Assembly (NCBI RefSeq): GCF_965139615.1
Contig: NZ_CBCSIQ010000022.1
Span: 5,205 to 69,204 of the forward strand
Reading direction: 5' to 3'
From: Kerstersia similis
GTDB lineage: Bacteria > Pseudomonadota > Gammaproteobacteria > Burkholderiales > Burkholderiaceae_B
DNA: 64,000 nt
How positions within the stretch are numbered: position 1 is the stretch's first letter; each line of letters starts with the position of its first letter. The position numbers and the translations under genes were made by a program. The notes under the pieces are model-generated. The model was given only the letters and a program-made list of their open reading frames with translations, searched no databases and had not been told where the DNA came from. Positions 44,678-52,660 of this stretch are shown piece by piece.

Positions 44678-45172
44678 GTGAAATGCCCTTTTTGCGGCCA
44701 TCAGGATACCCAGGTGCTGGATTCCCGCGCCATGGAGGAAGGACAGACCATACGCCGTCGGCGCCGCTGTCTGGCCTGCGAACGCCGTTTTACGACTTTC
44801 GAACGCGCTGAACTGGACTTGCCCTACATTGTGAAGCGCAATGGCAGCCGTACCGATTACGACCGTGCCAAGCTGCGCGCCAGCCTGAGCCTGGCCTTGC
44901 GCAAGCGGCCGGTTGCCACGGCAGATGTGGATGCGGCCGTTGTGCGTATCGAAGAGGCACTGATGACCAGCGGCCTGCGTGAAGTGCCCAGTTCGCGGGT
45001 AGGGGAGTTGGTGATGCAGGAGCTCAAGAAACTGGATCAGGTGGCATATGTGCGCTATGCCTCGGTTTACCAGAGCTTCGAGGATATCGGTGAGTTTGTC
45101 CGCGCCATCCGTGCCATGCAAGGGCCGCGTGAGGACGGCGTGAAAGACAAGGCGCCGCAAGACAAGGCCTGA
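44678..45172 (+). CDS. nrdR: Transcriptional repressor NrdR
   Basis: NrdR is an ATP/dATP-sensing Zn-ribbon repressor of ribonucleotide reductase genes. The 164-residue protein has zinc cysteines C3, C6, C31 and C34 (KCPFCGHQDTQVLDSR; RRCLACERRFTTFE) and an ATP-cone domain (VKRNGSRTDYDRAKLRASL). The start is a GTG with AGGAG 9 bases ahead. Confidence 0.97.
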   Translation: MKCPFCGHQDTQVLDSRAMEEGQTIRRRRRCLACERRFTTFERAELDLPYIVKRNGSRTDYDRAKLRASLSLALRKRPVATADVDAAVVRIEEALMTSGLREVPSSRVGELVMQELKKLDQVAYVRYASVYQSFEDIGEFVRAIRAMQGPREDGVKDKAPQDKA

Positions 45173-45250
45173 GGCTGGCGCGCTCAGACGGTTGGCGTCA
45201 CGCTGCATCACGGTGGCTGTCGTGGCTGGCGCGGCGGGAAAAGGAACAGA

Positions 45251-46381
45251 ATGCAGGATCAGGATATTGCCTGGATGCGCCAGGCGCTGGCTTTGGCCGA
45301 GGAAGTGACCAACATCACGACGCCCAACCCCAGGGTGGGCTGTGTCATTGTGCGTGATGGCGTGGTGCTGGGAGTGGGCGCCACACAGCCTGCAGGCGGG
45401 CCGCATGCCGAGGTCCGGGCGTTACGGGATGCGGCGGCTCGCGGAGCCGATGTGCGCGGCGCCACGGCTTATGTGACGCTGGAGCCCTGCAGCCATTTTG
45501 GCCGAACGCCGCCCTGCTGCGATGCGCTGGTGGCGGCAGGCCTGGGGCGTGTGGTGGCGGCCATGGGTGACCCGAATCCGCTGGTCAATGGGCGCGGCAT
45601 GGCGCGTTTGCGGGCGGCAGGCATAGAGACTGCATCCGGGGTATGCGAAGAGGCGGCCCTGGCGCTCAATATCGGTTTTGTGGCGCGGATGAGCCGAGGT
45701 ACCCCTTGGGCATGGCTCAAAACCGCTGCTTCGCTGGATGGGCGCAGCGCGCTGGACAATGGCCGGTCACAATGGATCACCGGGCCGCAGGCGCGCGAGG
45801 ATGGCCATCGCTGGCGGGCCCGCAGTTGCGTGGTCATGACCGGTATCGGCACGGTACTGCACGATAATCCCAGGCTCAATGTGCGGGCGCTGGAAACGCC
45901 CAGGCAGCCTCGCAAGGTGCTGATAGACGGAGAACTGCGTCTGCCCGAAGACGCCTTGCTGATCGAAGGTGCGCCCTTGCTGGTGTTTACGGCCAGCGAT
46001 GACGCGGCCAAAGCGGAACGTCTGGTGCGGCGCGGGGTGACGGTGATCCGGTTGCCGGGAGATCGGCCGGGCACGGTGGATTTGCCTGCCGTCATGCAAT
46101 GGCTGGCGCAGGATGGCGTCAACGAGGTGCATGTCGAGGCTGGTCCGGGCCTGAATGGCGCCCTGTTGCGTGCTGGGTGCATAGATGAATTGATTTCCTA
46201 TGTCGCGCCCGTGTTGTTGGGCGATGCGCAGCCCATGGCGCGCTTGCCTGCGCTCGATGATCTGGCTCAGGCGCAGCGTTTTGAATTCACCGATATGGCG
46301 CGCCTGGGAGCCGATCTGCGCTTGCGTGCCAGGGTGGCGGAAAACTGGAATGCCTTGCGTGATCGGGTGCGCCTGGCCTGA
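45251..46381 (+). CDS. ribD: Bifunctional riboflavin biosynthesis deaminase/reductase
   Basis: RibD deaminates and then reduces the pyrimidine intermediate of riboflavin synthesis. The 376-residue protein has the deaminase zinc site H52-A-E54 and PCSHFGRTPPC (C80, C89), and the reductase domain from about residue 150 (PWAWLKTAASLDGR; VEAGPGLNGALL). It is followed by ribE after 167 bases. Confidence 0.96.
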   Translation: MQDQDIAWMRQALALAEEVTNITTPNPRVGCVIVRDGVVLGVGATQPAGGPHAEVRALRDAAARGADVRGATAYVTLEPCSHFGRTPPCCDALVAAGLGRVVAAMGDPNPLVNGRGMARLRAAGIETASGVCEEAALALNIGFVARMSRGTPWAWLKTAASLDGRSALDNGRSQWITGPQAREDGHRWRARSCVVMTGIGTVLHDNPRLNVRALETPRQPRKVLIDGELRLPEDALLIEGAPLLVFTASDDAAKAERLVRRGVTVIRLPGDRPGTVDLPAVMQWLAQDGVNEVHVEAGPGLNGALLRAGCIDELISYVAPVLLGDAQPMARLPALDDLAQAQRFEFTDMARLGADLRLRARVAENWNALRDRVRLA

Positions 46382-46548
46382 ACTCGCCTGGGGGCAAGAG
46401 TCCGGATTCCCCGATGCGGGCCGCGGTGGCAACGGATGGGGCAGTGGGTGGAGTATTCTTCCAGAATTGCAATGCGCCGGCGGGAGGCTCGCCGGAATCA
46501 AGTGGGAGGGGGCGCCCTTCTTCATGGAAATATTCAGCAGGAGCAGTC

Positions 46549-47181
46549 ATGTTTACTGGAATCGTTGCCGCAGTCGGACATATTGAAACCGTGGCCCCCC
46601 TGGGGGCGGATGCCAATGCCGGGGTTCGTTTGGCGATACGCGCCAACGCGCTGGATCTGTCCGATGTCGCGTTGGGAGATTCGATCGCCATTCAGGGCGC
46701 TTGCATGACGGTGGTGGAAAAAACCGATGCGGGTTTTCTGGTGGATGTATCGCGTGAGAGCTTGAGCCTGACCGTCGGTCTGGATGCGCCGGGAGACGTC
46801 AACCTGGAAAAGGCGCTGCGTGTGGGGGATTACCTGGGCGGCCACATCGTATCAGGGCATGTGGATGGTCTGGGCACGGTGGTGCGCTTCCAACCCGTGG
46901 GGGAATCGCACGAGCTGGTGTTGCGGCTGCCTGCCAATCTGGCGATTTACCTGGCATACAAGGGTTCGGTGACGGTCAATGGTGTCAGCCTGACCGTGAA
47001 CCGGGTGCAGGACTTGCCGACGGGTTGCGAAATTTCCATCAACCTCATCCCGCATACCGTGGCGGTCACGACATTGCGTCACCTGCATGCAGGGGACAAG
47101 GTCAACATCGAAATCGACACCATCGCACGTTATGTGGAACGCATGGTGGGTGTGCGCAACCAGATTGCCGTCACGGATTAA
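46549..47181 (+). CDS. ribE: Riboflavin synthase alpha chain
   Basis: This 210-residue enzyme dismutates lumazine to riboflavin. It starts MFTGIVAAVG and consists of two lumazine-binding barrels, each with a GxxVNGVSLTV or IQGACMTVV-type motif (IAIQGACMTVVEKT; VTVNGVSLTVNRV). The AGGAG is 5 bases before the ATG. ribBA and ribH, usually next, are not visible: a tRNA gene and an integrated element follow. Confidence 0.96.
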   Translation: MFTGIVAAVGHIETVAPLGADANAGVRLAIRANALDLSDVALGDSIAIQGACMTVVEKTDAGFLVDVSRESLSLTVGLDAPGDVNLEKALRVGDYLGGHIVSGHVDGLGTVVRFQPVGESHELVLRLPANLAIYLAYKGSVTVNGVSLTVNRVQDLPTGCEISINLIPHTVAVTTLRHLHAGDKVNIEIDTIARYVERMVGVRNQIAVTD

Positions 47182-47313
47182 GGCCCGTCCTGAATTTTCA
47201 GGGCATGGCAGCAGAATTTCGTCTTGCGCGGTGAAAAAGCTGCAGACGATAGCGAAAGTTTGCTAGAATTACGGATTCTCGTGATCCGTAGGGTTTCCCT
47301 GCGGCGCGTAGCA

Positions 47314-47404
47314 GGACAGGTGGCCGAGTGGTTGAAGGCGCACGCCTGGAAAGCGTGTATACGTGAATAGCGTATCGGGGGTTCGAATCCCCCTCTGTCC
47401 GCCA
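47314..47404 (+). tRNA. tRNA-Ser (GGA anticodon)
   Basis: This 91-base class II tRNA has acceptor GGACAGG pairing with TCTGTCC, the GGTGGCCGAGTGG D-arm, anticodon GGA (in CCTGGAAAG), a long variable arm (GTATACGTGAATAGCGTATC), a GGTTCGAATCC T-arm and an encoded CCA. Its 3' end is the integration target: 17 bases from the T-stem to just past CCA recur at 54004-54020. Confidence 0.97.
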
Positions 47405-47406
47405 AG
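47390..47406 (+). repeat. attL core, 17-bp direct repeat in tRNA-Ser
   Basis: CCCCTCTGTCCGCCAAG at 47390-47406 (3' end of the tRNA) is repeated exactly at 54004-54020. This is the core of site-specific integration, regenerating the tRNA. Confidence 0.93.
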
Positions 47407-47419
47407 AATTTCTTATAAG

Positions 47420-47457
47420 CCGTTGATTTCTTTGTTGAAATCAACGGTTTTTTATTT
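47420..47457 (+). terminator. Element-borne terminator directly after tRNA-Ser
   Basis: CCGTTGATTTC (47420-47430) pairs perfectly with GAAATCAACGG (47437-47447), followed by TTTTTTATTTT. It lies just inside attL, so it came with the element and replaces the terminator now displaced to 54027. Confidence 0.93.
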
Positions 47458-47460
47458 TCA

Positions 47461-47480
47461 GCCCCACATGCGGCCCCACA
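47461..47480 (+). repeat. Left paired GCCCCACA repeats (candidate integrase arm sites)
   Basis: GCCCCACAT at 47461 and GCCCCACA at 47473 are spaced 12 bases apart, 55 bases inside attL. The same pair with the same spacing and orientation occurs at 53865-53884 near attR. Confidence 0.75.
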
Positions 47481-47694
47481 TTATGCAGCGGCTTGAGGAC
47501 GTTGCAGCAATGTTGCGTACGTGTCTGTGTTCTCTGAATGGGCATCACGCCAGCGGCGGTGATGTTTATGAAGCACACAGGAAGAGCCCACCCCACTACC
47601 GCAGCGGCCTCGCGTAGTCGGGGGGCGTTCTGGTGGCCACCAGCGGTCAAGTTTGCTCGATTTGCTGAGCTGAAATTTATTTTTCATGCCGTGC

Positions 47695-48132
47695 CTACGC
47701 TGATAGTTCAGGGTCAAACTCTGCGCATCTGTGCAGGGTGTGGATGGTTGTAGTGCCAACTGTGGCGATACGCTGGCGGCAACGGTTAGCGTAAAAGCTG
47801 TGGCACTCTGCGCAGCTTCGTCGGTCGTCTAGCTGGCTGTCTCGGCTAGCAAGCCTGTCGGCCAGGGCGGCGGCTTGCTGGTCGGCTATGCCCTTAGCCT
47901 GAAACGCTTGTACGCGTCGGGCATGTAGTGCCGTTTCCTGCTCGGTGTTTGCCGTATGCACCAGCCGTAAAGTAGGCCGCTCAATTTTGGGGTTTTGGGT
48001 ACTTGCGACTGTGACACTTGCGACTCTTGCGACACTTGGGGGCGTTTTAGGCTTATCTGTCGCACCTGTCGCAACTGTCACTGTCGCAACATCTCCGTTT
48101 AAGGCTTCTTCCCACATCGCCATCAGTCCCAT
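47695..48132 (-). CDS. Small protein with C-terminal four-cysteine (Zn-binding-like) domain
   Basis: This 145-residue protein has a Thr/Val/Ala-rich low-complexity N-terminal half (VATVTVATGATDKPKTPPSVARVASVTVAST), then a helical part, then cysteines C107, C110, C118 and C136 in SCAECHSFYANRCRQ...LHRCAEFDP, which look like a zinc finger. The gene overlaps the DUF3987 gene by 10 bases and ends the element's left operon. The function is unknown; similar small Zn-binding proteins accompany replication modules of integrative elements. Confidence 0.7.
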   Translation of the reverse strand: MGLMAMWEEALNGDVATVTVATGATDKPKTPPSVARVASVTVASTQNPKIERPTLRLVHTANTEQETALHARRVQAFQAKGIADQQAAALADRLASRDSQLDDRRSCAECHSFYANRCRQRIATVGTTTIHTLHRCAEFDPELSA

Positions 48133-49664
48133 GATTCGCCCCCATTTAAGAGTTTGGGATTAATCACAATGAGTTTTTGCCTGCCGTCCTGTACTGAGCT
48201 AGCGCGTTCAGCGTCGACCAGCTCTTGCAGCACTGGCGTTAACTGTTCGGTGCGGCGCAGCTTTGAAGATGGAAATTCACGCAGCACGTCGCGGGTGCTA
48301 ACCCGATTTGTGCGCCGTTCATTGCACCGGTCGATAAGCCACGCATCCAGCCGGGCCGCAAGGCTTGTTGCCGGGTTTTGTGACAGTTCTGTGAGCAGCC
48401 GTCTAGATTCGCCTAGATGCCACATGGCTACCATGCAGGCTGAGTCCATGGCGTGGACGCCAATGCTGTCATCCGTGCCATGTTGGTACAGGTGGAACAG
48501 GGCGGCAATGCGTGCTGCGTTGTCTGCGGTTTTGCTGGCTACGTCCTTCACCTCGGCAAGCTCGCCAAACGGAGCTAGCTGGCTTTCGATAAGGTTGTAG
48601 AACCGTATCCATATCTCTTTTGCTTCTCGGGAAAATTCCAGCATCGTGGGCGCTACGCCATTGCCGGTTTCATCGAACGTTATAGGTTCGGTCAGCAGTT
48701 GAGTGATTCGAGCATTGAACCCGGCAAGGCCTGCCATCGCATAATCAGGCTCTTGGTATTGGCGGGTGCCTTGCGTCGAGGTAGGCCACGCCACCAGAAA
48801 CCGTGCAAGAAACCCGCTGCCGCGAGCAAGGTCACCAGCCTTGCCCATGAAACCAGCCAGGACGGGCAATTGCACTTGCAGCGATACAGTCAGGCGGGCA
48901 TTGCGAACGGTGAAGCCTTCCACGCTACGGCGGCTTACCTTGTGCGTGCCGCCATCCCACAGCACATTCAGCGCGGCAAGGTTGCGCATAACCGAATCTG
49001 CGCCCATGCCGTGCGAACCGAATACCGTACCGGCTTCGCTACTGACTATGCCAGCACTGGGCCATTTTTTTGCCAGCCCATGCGTAAGGGCTTCGGGCGT
49101 GGCATCGCCATACAGAAGCTCAGGCACTTTTGGTGCTTCCGGCTTGGTTTGCTCCAAATCTTGCAGGGTGTTTTCAAAGTCTCCCGTCGACTGGCCACGC
49201 TTGGTCGCTGCCTTGATGGCCTCCATCACCCCGGCCTTTTTCGCAGTCCATGCCTGCATGTCAGCGAGATATGTATCTACCTCCGGCTTCATGGCTTCGG
49301 TCTGGGCGATTTCATACTCATGTATGGCGCGGGTAAAGAAACCGTCCACTGTGCTTTTGCGTTCGCCGGAATCGGCCAGCACCAGGGCAAACAGAGATAC
49401 TGGCCCTGTCAGTTGCGGATTGCGGACGACATTGATATGCGCCTGCGCGGCCAATGACAATGCGGTGAGTGCGCTTGTTGCCACCATCGGCACGGGTGCC
49501 TTGGTCGTTGCATGAACATCTGCTACAGCGACGCGCATGCCTTCGGGCAAGGCGTTCAGGGGGTACGGCTCGGCTTCGTATTGCTTGCCCTCCAGCGGTA
49601 GCGGGTCGGCCCATTCTGTCACGGGTGCGGCGTCGGGGTTGAACACTTCCATAACGGCGCTCAT
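48123..49664 (-). CDS. DUF3987 domain protein (YfjI-like, helicase/primase module)
   Basis: This 513-residue protein starts at the ATG with a strong AAAGGAGG 8 bases ahead. It has a Walker A-like DSGERKST (98-105) after a hydrophobic strand (SLFALVLA), as DUF3987 proteins do, a helical insert (about 115-185) and SAGIVSSEAGTVFGSHGMG. A winged-helix-like C-terminus (STRDVLREF) follows. These proteins occur with primases in phage satellites and are thought to help replication. The gene overlaps the primase gene by 4 bases. Confidence 0.85.
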   Translation of the reverse strand: MSAVMEVFNPDAAPVTEWADPLPLEGKQYEAEPYPLNALPEGMRVAVADVHATTKAPVPMVATSALTALSLAAQAHINVVRNPQLTGPVSLFALVLADSGERKSTVDGFFTRAIHEYEIAQTEAMKPEVDTYLADMQAWTAKKAGVMEAIKAATKRGQSTGDFENTLQDLEQTKPEAPKVPELLYGDATPEALTHGLAKKWPSAGIVSSEAGTVFGSHGMGADSVMRNLAALNVLWDGGTHKVSRRSVEGFTVRNARLTVSLQVQLPVLAGFMGKAGDLARGSGFLARFLVAWPTSTQGTRQYQEPDYAMAGLAGFNARITQLLTEPITFDETGNGVAPTMLEFSREAKEIWIRFYNLIESQLAPFGELAEVKDVASKTADNAARIAALFHLYQHGTDDSIGVHAMDSACMVAMWHLGESRRLLTELSQNPATSLAARLDAWLIDRCNERRTNRVSTRDVLREFPSSKLRRTEQLTPVLQELVDAERASSVQDGRQKLIVINPKLLNGGESWD

Positions 49665-50614
49665 ACAGTCGCCTCCTTTGCAATCAATTCGTCGTTCCAA
49701 TCGCCAATGCTGGGCGGGGTGTGTATGCGTGCGGTGAAGCCCTGCACGGTCAGGCGCCTTGCCAAGTGTGCGGCGGCTTTCTGTCCGGTTTGGTTTGCGT
49801 CGTTGTCAGCGAACACATACACATTACGAACACTGGGGGGCGGTGCGAAGCTGGCCAGCCCATGAGCAGATACGCCAGCCCATACCGGCAAACCAAACCG
49901 GATTGCAGCAGCTAGCGCCGTTTCTATCCCTTCCGCTATGCCAATACCGAGGCGGCCATCGCTGCGAGTTACGGGGGGAGCAATCTTGATGCTTGCGCCC
50001 CCCATCACGCCAGCCGGTGAGCATAATTTCTTGACGCTAGGCACGGATGCTTTACGGCCATCAGGCGTTATATAGGTACGATGTATCGTTACAAGCTCAT
50101 CAGTTGGCGAAGTCACGGCGGCGAGCATCGCAGCAAACGTACCGATGCAGTGCCCTTCGTGCCAAAACTCCAGCCCTGTATGAAAACGCAATGCGCGTGT
50201 TATCGGAACTGTCAGCCCGCGGTTACTTAGGTAGCGGCCTGCCGGGTCATTGTTAGTAATCGGTGTAGCACTATTCCAAAGAGCCATCAGCCTGTTGCGA
50301 TTAACTACCCATTGGCGGGCCTGCTCTTGTAGACGCTCTTGCTGGGCACGCTCGATCATGCATTTTGTATTGGCGCGTTGCTCTGGCGTTTGCGGCTTAT
50401 TACCGCCAGATACCCATACGTTACGTTTGCCAGTGCGCCAGTCTCCATATACGCAGGTCATTAGGTCTGTATTGTCAAAGACACGATACCAGCCCGATTT
50501 TTGCGAACCCTTGTCGCTATCGTTTTTGCAGCGGATTAAGCGGCCAGATTCCAAGCCGTCTATTTTCAAGCCTGCGTCTTGTAGTGTGCGTATTAGTTCG
50601 ATGCGGTTAGCCAT
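49661..50614 (-). CDS. Toprim-domain primase of the element
   Basis: This 317-residue protein has an N-terminal part with GRLIRCKNDSDKGSQKSGWYRVF, a middle helix-rich DUF7146-like region (NDPAGRYLSNRGL, HEGHCIGTFAAMLAAV, TIHRTYITPDG) and a Toprim fold: GIAEGIETALAAAI with E228, and VYVFADNDANQTGQ with D270 and D272. No obvious CHC2-type zinc finger is visible. The start is at MANRIELIRTLQ, with GGGGGG ahead; it overlaps the alpA-like gene by 8 bases. Confidence 0.85.
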   Translation of the reverse strand: MANRIELIRTLQDAGLKIDGLESGRLIRCKNDSDKGSQKSGWYRVFDNTDLMTCVYGDWRTGKRNVWVSGGNKPQTPEQRANTKCMIERAQQERLQEQARQWVVNRNRLMALWNSATPITNNDPAGRYLSNRGLTVPITRALRFHTGLEFWHEGHCIGTFAAMLAAVTSPTDELVTIHRTYITPDGRKASVPSVKKLCSPAGVMGGASIKIAPPVTRSDGRLGIGIAEGIETALAAAIRFGLPVWAGVSAHGLASFAPPPSVRNVYVFADNDANQTGQKAAAHLARRLTVQGFTARIHTPPSIGDWNDELIAKEATV

Positions 50615-50846
50615 GATGCCCCCCTTTTTTCGACTCGAGCCATGCGTCCAAGTCTGCACGCATCACTGCAGTAGAGTTTTCTCCCAATTTGAAGGTGCGG
50701 GGAAAAGTTGGGTCATTCTTGGCAAAGCGCCAGAAAGTAGGTACGGAAAATCCGCAGTAAGTGGCGGCCTGTGTAGGCCGCAAAACAGCAGGAATAATGT
50801 CCACGATGTACGACTCCAAAAGATGCTGTGAGGCCGATCTAGACAT
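50607..50846 (-). CDS. AlpA-family helix-turn-helix regulator
   Basis: This 79-residue protein (start MSRSASQHLL, with GAG 5 bases ahead) contains a MerR/AlpA-type HTH: AVLRPTQAATYCGFSVPTFWRFAKNDPTFPRTFKLGENSTAVMRADLDAWLESKK, matching AlpA in layout. In P4-like elements AlpA activates excision or replication genes. The open frame extends to 50942, so a longer start is possible. Confidence 0.85.
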   Translation of the reverse strand: MSRSASQHLLESYIVDIIPAVLRPTQAATYCGFSVPTFWRFAKNDPTFPRTFKLGENSTAVMRADLDAWLESKKGGHHG

Positions 50847-50943
50847 GAGCTCAAGATGTGTCTTGATTTGCCGTGCAGCGATAGGAGTCATTTGTACAAA
50901 CGAGCTTGTAGCGTAGCGGTGCTGCTCTACAAGGCTGTACATT

Positions 50944-51543
50944 TCATTTCTTTTTGTTTCTTTTTATTTCTTTTTGCCAGTATCCAGTTCGGAATGACTC
51001 TTTGGTTAAGCTGGCTTCTGCTTCGTCAATGCCGCTGTAATGTAAGAGGTCGTCCCCATCGCGGTATATATCTACACTGTGATCCGAGTCGGGAATCGCC
51101 TGCCACGCCTGGGAAAAATTTTCGTACTTTGAGAAAAGATCGTTCGCTAAGTTTTGCGCCCATATTTTTAGGCGTGGTTTGGCAGCATTGCTCCTGTTTG
51201 TTTTAGATTGATGTTGTAACTTGGTGTGTGCAGCTTCTGCCGCAAGAAGACCGAACATTCTTTGGCGCTGGTAGGACTCTTCCTCAATAGTGCTTGATAG
51301 CGCCCATTTTATTCTGGCGTAGGCTGTTTCCAAATCTCGAGTCGCTGAGGAAAATCTTTTGCTAAACATCACTGGCCATACTTCAGGCGTTATTTTTAGA
51401 ATATCAAGGGAGTAATCATTTTGTGGTGAATAGCAGGGTGTGATGAGTTTGATTTCTATGAGCTCATTCTCGGTGTATCCTAAGTCTATGAGTTTTTGTG
51501 CCTGAGTAGTATCCAAAAATAGATTGGCTTGATTTTTAGTCAT
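50944..51543 (-). CDS. Hypothetical cytosolic protein of the element (199 aa)
   Basis: I do not recognise this 199-residue protein. It is AT-rich, helical and charged, without a signal peptide or membrane segment, and ends in a basic tail (YWQKEIKRNKKK). It begins MTKNQANLFLDTTQAQKLIDLGYTENE and contains KPRLKIWAQNLANDLFSKYENFSQAW. No catalytic motif is visible. No clear ribosome binding site is seen. It is the innermost of three unknown cargo genes between the integrase and the replication module. Confidence 0.65.
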   Translation of the reverse strand: MTKNQANLFLDTTQAQKLIDLGYTENELIEIKLITPCYSPQNDYSLDILKITPEVWPVMFSKRFSSATRDLETAYARIKWALSSTIEEESYQRQRMFGLLAAEAAHTKLQHQSKTNRSNAAKPRLKIWAQNLANDLFSKYENFSQAWQAIPDSDHSVDIYRDGDDLLHYSGIDEAEASLTKESFRTGYWQKEIKRNKKK

Positions 51544-51571
51544 TTAGGTTTTTGAATTGTATTGGTACGTA

Positions 51572-51997
51572 CTATTTATGGCTCCACTGTTTGGTGTCAA
51601 TCACTTTTATATGAATGCCGATTGCGTTTTCGTTGTAGATAAGAGTGTGTTTTAGTGAAAAAACATAGTCACCGGGTGGGATGTTTCTATTACTTGCAGG
51701 CCACCATTCATAAACTTGCAGCGGGTTTTTTTCTTTATCGTAGGAGTAAATCTGTAGCATAACCCCAATGGGTGTCTGGCATTGATTCACAAGCGTTGCT
51801 GCTCCATCTAGATAATGACAGTGTTGGGATTCGCAATTGTCTTTTGTGAAGTAGGTGTTGCCATGCTTTATGCCTATATCTTCTATAGTGCAGCTCGCTA
51901 GGGCGCTGTTGCATGTAAATAGTGACAGAACAGACGCAGCTGAGATGCTCAGAATTTTTACTCTTGATATTGGCTTGATTTTATGATGATATGCCAT
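51572..51997 (-). CDS. Hypothetical exported small protein with four cysteines (141 aa)
   Basis: This 141-residue protein has a Sec signal peptide (KILSISAASVLSLFTCNSALA, cleavage after A34) and a mature 107-residue chain with cysteines 36, 55, 60 and 73 clustered at its N-terminus (NCESQHCHYLDG), enough for two disulfides. The C-terminal half is beta-rich (VEYEWWPASN-like PLQVYEWWPA; YVFSLKHTLIY). It is unrecognised, AT-rich, and lies 29 bases after the preceding gene on the same strand. Confidence 0.65.
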   Translation of the reverse strand: MAYHHKIKPISRVKILSISAASVLSLFTCNSALASCTIEDIGIKHGNTYFTKDNCESQHCHYLDGAATLVNQCQTPIGVMLQIYSYDKEKNPLQVYEWWPASNRNIPPGDYVFSLKHTLIYNENAIGIHIKVIDTKQWSHK

Positions 51998-52026
51998 GTG
52001 GTGAATTTGCTGTAAGGTTGATGGCT

Positions 52027-52632
52027 TTATTGCGTGGATTTGTTTCTTATATCAATGTCGGATGTGTATAGCTCAGCGGCGTAGCGTGCTTGTTCTGCGC
52101 AATTGAGCATTCCGCCGGTTCCTCGAACTGTATTTACTGCGTTTGAATATATTCTTGCGGCATGGGCGAATTGAATATCCGTGTATTGCTTATATGTTTC
52201 TGAAAATGAGGTAAGTTGATTGGATTTTGCTTGCAGGCAAACAACATGCCAAAGTGTGCGGGCATCTTCGTTGGCTTGATGGATGGTGTATGTGGACTTC
52301 GATGGGCTTTCTAGTAGGAAATAGTATTCATCGAAGTTTTTCGCATTGCTTTTTGATTTTGCGTAGTTTATGGATTTTATTGCGTCAGATTTTAATTTTT
52401 CGGGGCTGATGTTTTGACAGTTGGGGCCTCCCAGGAATGTGGATGTTCGCACGTGCCAATGGACTGTGCAATTATTTGAGTATTCATATTTATAGCCTGG
52501 CATGTAATCCCAATATTCCATCGGCAATCGGTCGGAGATGCTTTGGTCGAGGCCGTGCGCACTGATGCTATTGGATTCTGAGTGGGCGGAGAGTGAAGTA
52601 AGTAAAAGGATTATTCCAATATTCGTTTTCAT
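52027..52632 (-). CDS. Hypothetical exported protein with four cysteines (201 aa)
   Basis: This 201-residue protein has a short signal peptide (NIGIILLLTSLSAHS) and a mature chain with cysteines 55, 72, 132 and 178. It is rich in Tyr, Asn and Ser (YWDYMPGYKYEYSNNC; NYAKSKSNAKNFDEYYFL). AGGG lies 9 bases ahead of the ATG. It is unrecognised, AT-rich, first of the three-gene cargo cassette, 28 bases after the integrase stop on the other side. Confidence 0.65.
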   Translation of the reverse strand: MKTNIGIILLLTSLSAHSESNSISAHGLDQSISDRLPMEYWDYMPGYKYEYSNNCTVHWHVRTSTFLGGPNCQNISPEKLKSDAIKSINYAKSKSNAKNFDEYYFLLESPSKSTYTIHQANEDARTLWHVVCLQAKSNQLTSFSETYKQYTDIQFAHAARIYSNAVNTVRGTGGMLNCAEQARYAAELYTSDIDIRNKSTQ

Positions 52633-52660
52633 AAAACCGCCCTTTCTACTGTTTGTACGT

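Noticed and set aside
46382..46548. FMN riboswitch ahead of ribE
   Set aside because: Only a vague GC-rich resemblance (GCCGGCGGG); the conserved GGGG-CAG-GGTGAAATTCC core is absent.
47405..47694. Small genes between attL and the Zn-finger-like gene
   Set aside because: The open frames on both strands are short, have no family resemblance and no convincing ribosome binding site.
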